NCBI GenBank assembly: GCA_964412395.1
Contig: CAYPOY010000205.1
Coordinates: 1-9,391, forward strand
DNA from: CAYPOY01 sp964412395
GTDB lineage: Bacteria; Chloroflexota; Anaerolineae; B4-G1
DNA length: 9,391 nucleotides
Direction of reading: 5' to 3'
Every line of letters begins with the position of its first letter. Position 1 is the first letter of the stretch. A program made the position numbers and the translations under genes. The notes below the pieces were generated by a model that saw only the letters and a program-made list of their open reading frames with translations, had not been told where the DNA came from and ran no database searches. This document shows, piece after piece, positions 1 through 5,382 of the stretch.

Positions 1-322
1 TGTTGAGGTGCACCTCGACCGGCTGGACGTAGGAGGAGTAGATGTAGCCGCCGATGACGCGGAACCAGATGGGGTTGTGCGGGTTGCGGCCTTCTGTCTC
101 GACCTCCTCGAAGTAAGTGATGACGTCGTCGCGCCGGTGGTGGCGCACGGTGGGGGCACGGTGATCGGGTTCCGTGCGCACCCAGACCGACCACTCGGCT
201 ACTCGCCCCAGGTGCGCGTTTTCACGTGCCGCCTGGTCGCGGGGAGGCAAGGGCGGCAGGGCGGCTCCCGCCAGCGCAGCCCCGCCCAGTTTGAGGAATT
301 CCCGGCGCGTCAGGTTCGTCAT
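1..322 (-). CDS. Tat-exported L,D-transpeptidase-like protein with SH3-like segment (N-terminal part only)
   Basis: Only the first 107 codons are present; the gene runs off the left edge. The N-terminus is a clear twin-arginine signal: TRREFLKLGG followed by an Ala/Leu/Gly-rich stretch to about residue 22. The following 80 residues read like the SH3-like segment that precedes the YkuD catalytic domain in exported L,D-transpeptidases of Chloroflexota: a 'LGRVAEWSVWVRTEPD' start, a middle 'RRDDVITYFEEVE', then 'NPIWFRVIGGYIYSSYVQPV'. Such enzymes crosslink peptidoglycan or attach proteins to it outside the membrane. The catalytic Cys/His motif would lie beyond the window, so the assignment rests on the N-terminal pattern and memory of the family. 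The ATG at 322 is chosen because AGGGA lies about 7 bases upstream. An in-frame ATG at 337 sits almost at the predicted transcription start and is less likely. A strong promoter lies immediately upstream. Confidence 0.72.
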   Translation of the reverse strand, partial: MTNLTRREFLKLGGAALAGAALPPLPPRDQAARENAHLGRVAEWSVWVRTEPDHRAPTVRHHRRDDVITYFEEVETEGRNPHNPIWFRVIGGYIYSSYVQPVEVHLN

Positions 323-340
323 TTGTGTTCCCTGCATACG

Positions 341-368
341 ATTATACCAGGCACGCTCTTGGAGTCAA
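341..368 (-). promoter_or_regulatory. Sigma70-type promoter of the L,D-transpeptidase-like gene
   Basis: Reading the minus strand, TTGACT (363-368, five of six consensus) is followed by a 16-base spacer and a perfect TATAAT (341-346). The predicted start of transcription is near 334. This leaves a leader of only about 12 bases before the ATG at 322, which is just enough to hold the AGGGA ribosome binding site. It also argues against the in-frame ATG at 337 as the start. Confidence 0.75.
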
Positions 369-483
369 GCGCAGCCTGATGGAGGTTAAGAATTAAACGG
401 GGTAGCTACTCACCCTCCCGCAGGTTTGACGTTTTTTAGGCGCAAGAATGCGTCTCGACCGGACATTTAAGCCCGCAAACACT

Positions 484-580
484 CTCGGCGTTCGCCGAAG
501 GTCTCTGACCGAGGCACAGAGGGCTCGGTCGGGAGACATTCGCCCATCACAGGCAACTACTCGGCATTCGCTGAAGGTCT
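484..580. repeat. Intergenic palindromic/direct-repeat element
   Basis: The 269-base gap between the lipoprotein gene and the L,D-transpeptidase-like gene holds structured repeat DNA and no credible gene. Two 21-base copies of one unit, at 484-504 and 560-580, differ at only two positions (both begin CTCGGC and end GAAGGTCT). The first contains the near-perfect palindrome TCGGCGTTCGCCGA (485-498). Between them lies a larger inverted repeat: GTCTCTGACCGAG (501-513) pairs with CTCGGTCGGGAGAC (524-537), with one bulged base. It lies just downstream of the lipoprotein stop codon, so it could act as a 3' structure for that transcript, but no T tract follows on the minus strand. It looks like a dispersed repeat of this genome rather than a classic terminator. 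Confidence 0.6.
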
Positions 581-591
581 TGGTTGTGGCC

Positions 592-1152
592 CTAATCGCA
601 CCAGGGGGTCGGGATCCAGTACTTGTGTTCGACCTTCTGCCCGTCCGCTGATTCGACGATGATGGTGTGCACCATCGCGCTGCATCCATGCGCCTGGAAT
701 ACGATCGCTGGGGTAGCCTCCCACGTGGTGAAGACGCTCAGGTCGTGATGAATGGTGTAGGGAGGTGCCCCACCCGTGATGTGCAGGATGATCGTCGCTT
801 CGTGCTTGCCGTCGGCCAGGGGCTGCCAGTGGTCCAACATCGTTGGCACGGGGAAGTCCAGCGGGCCGGTGCTGACCGGCGGAGTAAGAGTGGGTCTCGT
901 CGTTGGCGGAGGCTCGGTCTCCGCCGGAGCGGGTGTCTCCGTGGCCGCCTGCGATGTGGATGTGGGCGTTGCCTTCAGCGGGGTCCTGGTTGGTGGAGGT
1001 GGTACCGTCTCCTGGGGAGGCGAGGTGGGTGAGATGTCAGACGGCGCGGTAGGAGATGGGGCTTGAGGCGTGGGGGTTGGCGCGTTACAGGCCAGGATGC
1101 TCGCCACGAGCCCGATAAACGCCAGAACCATCAGTGCATAACGTCGGTCCAT
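592..1152 (-). CDS. Putative lipoprotein with Pro/Thr/Ser-rich linker
   Basis: The 186-residue protein starts with a lipoprotein-type signal: MDRR, a hydrophobic segment at residues 5-21, and a lipobox-like 'SILAC' with Cys22 as the candidate lipidated residue. Leu at the -2 position is somewhat unusual. Residues 24-95 are an almost pure Pro/Thr/Ser/Ala linker, as in many surface lipoproteins of Chloroflexota. The C-terminal ~90 residues form a small, probably beta-rich domain ('KHEATIILHITGGAPPYTIHHD', ending 'VEHKYWIPTPWCD'), with Cys157 and Cys185 able to form a disulfide. I recognise no family, and ligand binding or an adhesive role is only a guess. The start is supported by GGAGGAAGAGGAG just upstream of the ATG. 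It lies 75 bases downstream of ogt on the same strand, so it may be cotranscribed, but no functional link is evident. Confidence 0.8.
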   Translation of the reverse strand: MDRRYALMVLAFIGLVASILACNAPTPTPQAPSPTAPSDISPTSPPQETVPPPPTRTPLKATPTSTSQAATETPAPAETEPPPTTRPTLTPPVSTGPLDFPVPTMLDHWQPLADGKHEATIILHITGGAPPYTIHHDLSVFTTWEATPAIVFQAHGCSAMVHTIIVESADGQKVEHKYWIPTPWCD

Positions 1153-1227
1153 TTTCTCCTCTTCCTCCAGGGATGATCTCCAAAGATGGTGGAAGTTGTA
1201 CCGGGAATGTCTGTACCCCGAACTGTG

Positions 1228-1740
1228 TTAGAGCAGCAGTACATCTTCTAACTGCAATAGTGCCGCTTTTATCTCCAGGCCGGCGGCGTAGCCGATCAGT
1301 GAACCTCTTGCCCCGATCACCCGGTGGCATGGGATAAGGATGGGCAGTGGATTGGCGCCCATCGCAGCTCCCACCGCCCGCGCAGCTCTGGGTTTTCCCA
1401 TGTGCCGGGCAATCTCGCCATAAGTTGCCGTTGCCCCGTAAGGGATGCGGGCGACTTCGGTCCACACTGCTCTTTGGAAGGGCGTGCCGCGTGCGTCCAA
1501 CGGCAGGTCGAACTCGCGCCGGATGCGGGAAAAGTACTCGCGCAACTGGGTCAGCGCAGGGGTTAGTGCCCCCATATCCTCACGCGGCGGATCCGGGCTG
1601 ATGTGCCGGGCCAGCCAGGCGAAGAAGTCTTCCGGCTGTCCAGCCCCCAGCCTCACAGCGCAAATTCCTGTCCCGGTCGTGGCTATCCACACTGGCCCGA
1701 CCGGCGAGTCCGTCCAGGCATACGCTATGCCTGTGTTCAT
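1228..1740 (-). CDS. ogt: Methylated-DNA--[protein]-cysteine S-methyltransferase (O6-alkylguanine repair)
   Basis: The 170-residue protein is a full-length Ogt/MGMT suicide enzyme. It moves the alkyl group from O6-alkylguanine (and O4-alkylthymine) in DNA to its own cysteine. The signature IPCHRVI is at residues 136-142, with acceptor Cys138 and its partner His139. Upstream are FQRAVW (88-93), TYGEIA with Tyr107, and the arginine-finger region RAVGAAMGANP (121-131). The C-terminal 'GSLIGYAAGLEIKAALLQLE' is the usual end of the family. The N-terminal ribonuclease-H-like part is present (residues 1-80), and no Ada-type zinc domain is fused. The ATG at 1740 has AGAGGAA about 10 bases upstream. 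It lies 72 bases after the HAD gene on the same strand and may share its promoter. It shares the locus with the divergent repair helicase. Confidence 0.95.
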   Translation of the reverse strand: MNTGIAYAWTDSPVGPVWIATTGTGICAVRLGAGQPEDFFAWLARHISPDPPREDMGALTPALTQLREYFSRIRREFDLPLDARGTPFQRAVWTEVARIPYGATATYGEIARHMGKPRAARAVGAAMGANPLPILIPCHRVIGARGSLIGYAAGLEIKAALLQLEDVLLL

Positions 1741-1761
1741 CTCGTTGTTCCTCTGATGGCG

Positions 1762-1787
1762 GGCAGCATAATCGTGAAGGTGCTGCC
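1762..1787. other. Hairpin between the HAD gene and ogt
   Basis: GGCAGCA (1762-1768) pairs perfectly with TGCTGCC (1781-1787) across a 12-base loop, in the 72-base gap between the two minus-strand genes. On the plus strand it is followed by TTTT, but no plus-strand gene ends here. On the minus strand it could form in the mRNA just upstream of the ogt ribosome binding site. Its function is unknown. Next to the HAD stop codon (about 1802-1813) there is also a half-copy of an AGAAACC..GGTTTCT type repeat, like the full palindrome near the right end of the window. Confidence 0.35.
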
Positions 1788-1812
1788 TTTTGCGATGCAG
1801 AGCCGGGTTTCT

Positions 1813-2472
1813 TCACAACAGCGATGAAAGGTGCGAGGTGTGTTCCAGGACAACGTGAGCACCAGCCCGCTCCAGTTCTTCCCGCTCGCCGAAGCCACAC
1901 AGCACTGCCACCGCCCACGCCCCTGCGCGCCGGGCAGCCCTCACGTCCACCGTCGTATCCCCTACCATTACGCACCGCTCGACGGGCACGCCGAGCAGCC
2001 GTGCCGCGTGCCGGATGGGAGCTGGGTGGGGCTTGAGCCGCCAGGTGCTTTCGCGGGTCACCAGCACCTCGAAGGTGTCGCGCAGGTCATGTTGGGCCAG
2101 GAACGTTTCTGCCTCGTCCATGCCCCGCGTAGTGACCACCGCCAGTCGATAGCGCCCGTTCAATGCGGTGAGCATCTCCTCGGCACCTGCGACGATGCGA
2201 AAATCATCCCGCGTGCGTAAGCCACGCCAACGGCGGAGCCGGTCGGTGAACGCCGTCAGCGGGGCATCCAGCCCCAGTACGTCCAACAGCGTCATCAGTA
2301 CGTTGCCCGGGGTCTCGGAGGCCATGATGAGGCGGCGGGCGGCTCGATGTGGGCGGGGCCAGTGCAATCGTTGCAACCGGCGCGCCAGCGTCTCCACCGC
2401 CTGGTCGTCGGTGTCCATCAGCGTCCCGTCCAGGTCGAATAAAACGGCTTCCACCGTATCCTTGTCGAGCAT
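1813..2472 (-). CDS. HAD-superfamily hydrolase, phosphoglycolate phosphatase-like (subfamily IA)
   Basis: The 219-residue protein has all four HAD motifs. Motif I is FDLDGTL (nucleophile Asp13, acid/base Asp15), motif II is VVTTRG (Thr114/Thr115), motif III is RLKPHP with Lys147, and motif IV is GDTTVDVRAA with Asp172 and Asp176. The helical cap inserted after motif I (about residues 20-90) places it with the Gph/PpaX-type subfamily IA phosphatases. These dephosphorylate small molecules such as 2-phosphoglycolate, but the sequence does not settle the substrate. 2-Phosphoglycolate also arises during repair of oxidised DNA 3' ends, which would suit the ogt/helicase neighbourhood (inference). 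The ATG at 2472 is chosen over an in-frame GTG at 2511 because AAGGAGG lies just before it and the GTG lies upstream of the predicted transcription start. It probably leads a transcript that continues into ogt. Confidence 0.88.
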   Translation of the reverse strand: MLDKDTVEAVLFDLDGTLMDTDDQAVETLARRLQRLHWPRPHRAARRLIMASETPGNVLMTLLDVLGLDAPLTAFTDRLRRWRGLRTRDDFRIVAGAEEMLTALNGRYRLAVVTTRGMDEAETFLAQHDLRDTFEVLVTRESTWRLKPHPAPIRHAARLLGVPVERCVMVGDTTVDVRAARRAGAWAVAVLCGFGEREELERAGAHVVLEHTSHLSSLL

Positions 2473-2501
2473 CCCCCTCCTTCTTATCCACCATCCAGCC
2501 A

Positions 2502-2530
2502 ATAGTATCACGATACCGCCAGGCTGTCAA
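2502..2530 (-). promoter_or_regulatory. Sigma70-type promoter of the HAD-ogt transcript
   Basis: On the minus strand a perfect TTGACA (2525-2530), a 17-base spacer and TACTAT (2502-2507, four of six) form a good promoter. Transcription should start near 2495, about 23 bases before the ATG at 2472. The AAGGAGG ribosome binding site lies in this short leader. Confidence 0.65.
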
Positions 2531-2545
2531 AGTGAGTCTGTGCGA

Positions 2546-2575
2546 CACGGCCCCGTCTTGCGAGGCGGGGCCGTG
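2546..2575. other. Strong GC-rich hairpin in the divergent intergenic region
   Basis: CACGGCCCCGTC (2546-2557) pairs with GGCGGGGCCGTG (2564-2575) across the six-base loop TTGCGA, giving a 12-bp stem with one G-T wobble. No T tract follows on either strand, so a classic intrinsic terminator is not supported. It lies 16 bases upstream of the -35 box of the HAD promoter. It may insulate the two divergent units or be another dispersed palindrome of this genome. Confidence 0.55.
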
Positions 2576-2637
2576 CGTTGTGCTGTTGGTCAGCGAGCGG
2601 GAATCAGCACCACAGCACGTCGGTTAGGTTGTGTCTC

Positions 2638-2659
2638 CAGGTTAGTTGCACCTAACGTG
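2638..2659. promoter_or_regulatory. 22-bp palindrome, candidate operator
   Basis: The sequence is symmetric about the centre of TGCA at 2647-2650. The core reads GTTAG-t-TGCA-c-CTAAC, flanked by CA..TG, and 9 of 11 base pairs are complementary. A related partial site, GGTTAGGT, lies upstream at 2622-2629. A -10-like sequence overlaps 2661-2668 (TATTAT on plus, TATAAT on minus). Dimeric repressor sites typically look and sit like this. The GGTTAG half-site resembles DtxR-family boxes, but the arrangement does not match that consensus, so the regulator is unassigned. Confidence 0.45.
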
Positions 2660-2698
2660 CATATTATACCATTCCCCCCGGCAGAACACCACTCCCGC

Positions 2699-2727
2699 TT
2701 GCACTCTCCTGGCTCACCGCTTATAAT
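2699..2727 (+). promoter_or_regulatory. Promoter of the MrfA-like helicase gene
   Basis: A perfect TATAAT (2722-2727) is preceded, after 17 bases, by a weak -35 TTGCAC (2699-2704, three of six). Transcription should start around 2733-2735. This is only 10-12 bases before the ATG at 2745 and coincides with an in-frame GTG at 2733. Confidence 0.6.
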
Positions 2728-2744
2728 GCTAGGTGGGATTCACA

Positions 2745-5345
2745 ATGACCCTGTCCAATGTCCTGACCGTCTTCCGGCAAGACCCGGCTTTTATGCGCTG
2801 TGTGACCGCATGGGAGCGCATCCCGGCCCGGCCCGCGCGCGTCGCCCCATGGCCGGCCGGGCTTGACCCGCGCCTGGTCGCCGCCGCCCGCGACCGCTCC
2901 ATCGAGCAGCCTTATACCCACCAGGCCCAGGCGATCGAGGTGGCTCTGGCAGGGCAGCACGTCGTCCTGGCCACCTCCACCGCCTCCGGCAAGACACTGG
3001 CGTACAACCTGCCCGTTCTCCACGTCCTGCTTAACGACCCCGCCGCTTGCGCGCTCTACCTTTTCCCGACTAAAGCGCTGGCCCATGACCAGATTTCCAA
3101 TCTCCAATCTCTAATCTCTAACCTTCAACCCCCGATCCCCGTGCGCCCCTATGACGGCGACACGCCTTCCTCTCATCGCCCTGCCATCCGCCGCGAGGCC
3201 CGGCTCCTCGTCACCAACCCCGACATGCTTCACACCGGCATCCTTCCTCACCACACCCGCTGGGCACGGCTCTTCGCCAACCTGCGCTACGTCGTGCTCG
3301 ATGAACTTCACACTTACCGGGGCATCTTCGGCGGGCACGTGGCAAACGTGCTGCGACGACTGCGGCGGGTGTGCCGCTTCTATGGCTCCGATCCCCGCTT
3401 CCTATGTGCCTCCGCCACCATCGCCAATCCGCGCGAACTGGCCGAGCGGCTCGTCGAGGCCCCTGTCACGCTGGTGGACGACGACGGCGCTCCACAGGGG
3501 GAGAAGCACTTTGTTCTCTACAATCCGCCATTGGTGTCCCCCCCTTCCATCCCCCCCAATGGGGGGGAAAGAGGGGGGGGCATCCGGCGCAGTGCCACCC
3601 TGGCGGCGAAGGACATCGCGGCGTGCTTCCTTCAGGCCGGTGTGCAGACGATCGTCTTCGCTCGCGCCCGCTTGACCACCGAGGTGTTGCTGGGCTACCT
3701 GCGTGATTCCGTCGCCGGTGCCGGGGGCGACCCCCACGTGGTACGGGGCTACAGGGGCGGCTACCTTCCCAGCGAGCGACGCACTATTGAGCGGGGGTTG
3801 CGCGAGGCAAAGGTACGCGGTGTCGTCGCGACCAACGCGCTTGAACTGGGGGTGGACATCGGGCAACTGAGCGCCTGCGTGATGGTCGGCTATCCGGGCA
3901 CTATCGCGAGCGTCTGGCAGCAGGCCGGGCGTGCCGGGCGGCGGACGGGGCTTTCGGTCGCGGTATTGGTCGCCAGTGCCCTCCCGCTTGACCAGTATCT
4001 CATCACCCACCCGCGCTATTTCTTCGGCCGATCGGTCGAGCATGCCCTGCTTGACCCGGACAACCTGGCCGTTCTGGCCAATCACCTGGCCTGCGCGGCC
4101 TTCGAGTTGTCCTTCGAGCGCGGCGAACCCTTCGGCAGCTTCGGCGACGTGGGAGCGGTGCTGGACGCGTTGGCCGAGGAAGGCGTGCTGCATCGTCACA
4201 ATGGCCGCTACACGTGGATCGGTGAGGGCTACCCGGCCGGCGGGCTCTCCCTGCGCACCGGCACCCCCGACAACGTTGTCGTCCAGGACATAAGCGCCGA
4301 CCCGCCACAGGTGATTGGCCAGATGGACCGCCCCAGCGCGCCCGTGCTGATTCACGAGGGGGCCGTCTACCTGCACGGCGGCTCGACCTACGTCGTCGAG
4401 ATTCTGGATTGGGAGAGGGGGCTAGCCAGCGTGCGGGCCGCCGAACTGGACTACTATACCCGTGCCTCGTCCACAACAGATGTGCGTATCGTCGAAGAGT
4501 ATTCTCCTTGTCCCCCTGTCCCCTTGTCCCCTGGTCATGGAGACAAGGAGACCGGGAGGCGAGGGGACACAGTGAGGGGCTATGGCGAGGTCCTGGTGAG
4601 GACGCGGGCCACCGGTTACCGCAAGATCAAGCGTTATACCCACGAGGTGCTGGCCTGGGCACCCATTGACCTGCCGGAACAGGAAATGCGCACTATTGGC
4701 TACTGGTTGATACTTTCGGGGGAACTCACGGCACGGTTGCAGGAGGCTGGTGTTCTTCCGCCTCCAGCCAACTATGGCCCCAACTGGCCTGCCCAGCGGG
4801 ACGCTGCCCGCGCCCGCGATGGTTACCGCTGTCGTCACTGCGGCGCGCCGGAGCGGGAGGGTCGCCAGCACGATGTCCATCACCTCACGCCCTTCCGCGC
4901 CTTCGGCTACGTCCCCGGTGCCAATGACCTGTACAAACTCGCCAACCGGCTGGAGAACCTGATCACCCTCTGCCCGGCTTGCCACCGCCGCGTCGAGCGG
5001 GCGCGGGGGGCGCGCGGGGCGTTGAGCGGCCTGGCCTATCTCTTGCGGAACCTGGCTCCCCTGCACCTGATGTGCGACCCCGGTGACCTGGGATCGGCCG
5101 TGCAGGCTCAGGCCCCGGAGACAGAGTTGCCCACCATCACCCTTTACGACCGGGCGCCGGGCGGTGCCGGCCTGAGCGTGCGTCTCTACGAACTCCACGA
5201 CGAGCTGTTGCAGGCCGCGCTGGACGTGGTCCGTCACTGTCCCTGCGCCGATGGCTGTCCTGGCTGCGTGGGCCCGGCCAGTGATGCTGGGCCTGGCGCC
5301 AAAGCCCTCACGCGCAGGCTGCTGGAGGCTATTGTGAAGAACTAG
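2745..5345 (+). CDS. mrfA: MrfA/YprA-type DEAD/DEAH-box DNA helicase with an internal HNH nuclease-like domain
   Basis: This 866-residue superfamily 2 helicase has every expected motif: Q-motif QPYTHQ (55-60), Walker A TSTASGKT (77-84), Ia FPTKALAHDQ (107-116), TNPDML (157-162), box II DELH (186-189), SATIANP (223-229), IVFARAR (303-309), ATNALELGVDI (362-372) and QQAGRAGRR (392-400). The C-terminus is the MrfA zinc-binding (DUF1998/MZB) domain: 'LLRNLAPLHLMCDPGDLG' (766-783), 'YDRAPGGAGL' (801-810) and HCPCADGCPGC (831-841). In Bacillus subtilis, MrfA repairs mitomycin-type DNA lesions together with the nuclease MrfB; no mrfB-like gene lies in this window. Unusually, residues ~682-753 are an HNH domain placed directly before the MZB domain: C696xxC699, VHH (711-713), N738 and CPACH (743-747). 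Three repeat-derived tracts are carried in frame, at about residues 118-129, 264-279 and 586-609. The ATG at 2745 has AGGTGG 8 bases upstream; the in-frame GTG at 2733 is the alternative start. Confidence 0.92.
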   Translation: MTLSNVLTVFRQDPAFMRCVTAWERIPARPARVAPWPAGLDPRLVAAARDRSIEQPYTHQAQAIEVALAGQHVVLATSTASGKTLAYNLPVLHVLLNDPAACALYLFPTKALAHDQISNLQSLISNLQPPIPVRPYDGDTPSSHRPAIRREARLLVTNPDMLHTGILPHHTRWARLFANLRYVVLDELHTYRGIFGGHVANVLRRLRRVCRFYGSDPRFLCASATIANPRELAERLVEAPVTLVDDDGAPQGEKHFVLYNPPLVSPPSIPPNGGERGGGIRRSATLAAKDIAACFLQAGVQTIVFARARLTTEVLLGYLRDSVAGAGGDPHVVRGYRGGYLPSERRTIERGLREAKVRGVVATNALELGVDIGQLSACVMVGYPGTIASVWQQAGRAGRRTGLSVAVLVASALPLDQYLITHPRYFFGRSVEHALLDPDNLAVLANHLACAAFELSFERGEPFGSFGDVGAVLDALAEEGVLHRHNGRYTWIGEGYPAGGLSLRTGTPDNVVVQDISADPPQVIGQMDRPSAPVLIHEGAVYLHGGSTYVVEILDWERGLASVRAAELDYYTRASSTTDVRIVEEYSPCPPVPLSPGHGDKETGRRGDTVRGYGEVLVRTRATGYRKIKRYTHEVLAWAPIDLPEQEMRTIGYWLILSGELTARLQEAGVLPPPANYGPNWPAQRDAARARDGYRCRHCGAPEREGRQHDVHHLTPFRAFGYVPGANDLYKLANRLENLITLCPACHRRVERARGARGALSGLAYLLRNLAPLHLMCDPGDLGSAVQAQAPETELPTITLYDRAPGGAGLSVRLYELHDELLQAALDVVRHCPCADGCPGCVGPASDAGPGAKALTRRLLEAIVKN
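3096..3130 (+). repeat. Five tandem heptamers inside the helicase gene
   Basis: Five consecutive 7-base units of the form TCYAAYC (TCCAATC, TCCAATC, TCTAATC, TCTAACC, TTCAACC) lie in the helicase coding sequence just after motif Ia. They encode a low-complexity segment, ISNLQSLISNLQP. The A/T-rich pyrimidine units stand out from the GC-rich surroundings. The array stays in frame and replaces or extends a variable linker before 'VRPYDGDTP'. Confidence 0.75.
3538..3579 (+). repeat. 42-bp G/C-run palindromic repeat, copy 1 (in the helicase)
   Basis: Two runs of seven C (3538-3544 and 3551-3557), separated by TTCCAT, are followed by AAT. Then come two runs of seven G (3561-3567 and 3573-3579), separated by AAAGA. 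The whole can fold into a long hairpin. It sits in frame between 'HFVLYNPP' and 'RRSATLAAKD', encoding SPPSIPPNGGERGGG between the two RecA-like lobes. A second copy lies in the FHA gene at 5673-5714. Confidence 0.85.
4504..4569 (+). repeat. Palindromic repeat insertion with TTGTCCCC units (in the helicase)
   Basis: CTCCTTGTC (4504-4512) is an exact inverted match to GACAAGGAG (4542-4550). TGTCCCCT (4517-4524 and again 4525-4532) is an exact inverted match to AGGGGACA (4562-4569). The left arm is a short tandem series of TGTCCCC-type units. It encodes about 24 residues (SPCPPVPLSPGHGDKETGRR and a few more) between 'DVRIVEEY' and 'GYGEVLVRT', where homologues normally have only a short loop as I recall them. 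Confidence 0.78.
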
Positions 5346-5382
5346 AGCCTGGCGAGGGTCAATGAGCTTTGAGAATTTGTTC

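Noticed and set aside
448..651. Small open frames on both strands in the 393-689 region
   Set aside because: They cross the palindromic repeat element or overlap the lipoprotein gene end, have no ribosome binding site and show no recognisable protein.
2473..2511. GTG start for the HAD protein at 2511
   Set aside because: It lies upstream of the predicted transcription start, and the ATG at 2472 has a strong AAGGAGG before it.
2546..2575. GC hairpin considered as an intrinsic terminator
   Set aside because: No T tract follows on either strand, and no gene ends into it because both flanking genes start from this region.
3096..3130. Heptamer array considered as a CRISPR-like or direct-repeat array
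   Set aside because: Units are contiguous without spacers and lie inside a coding sequence.
3402..4376. Long open frame (324 codons) on the minus strand inside the helicase gene
   Set aside because: It is antisense to a helicase with a full set of conserved motifs, its translation resembles no protein family, and long antisense frames are common in GC-rich genes.
5346..5382. Bidirectional terminator between the convergent helicase and FHA genes
   Set aside because: Only a short CCTGGC/GCCAGG match around a long loop is present, with no T tract, so it is too weak to call.
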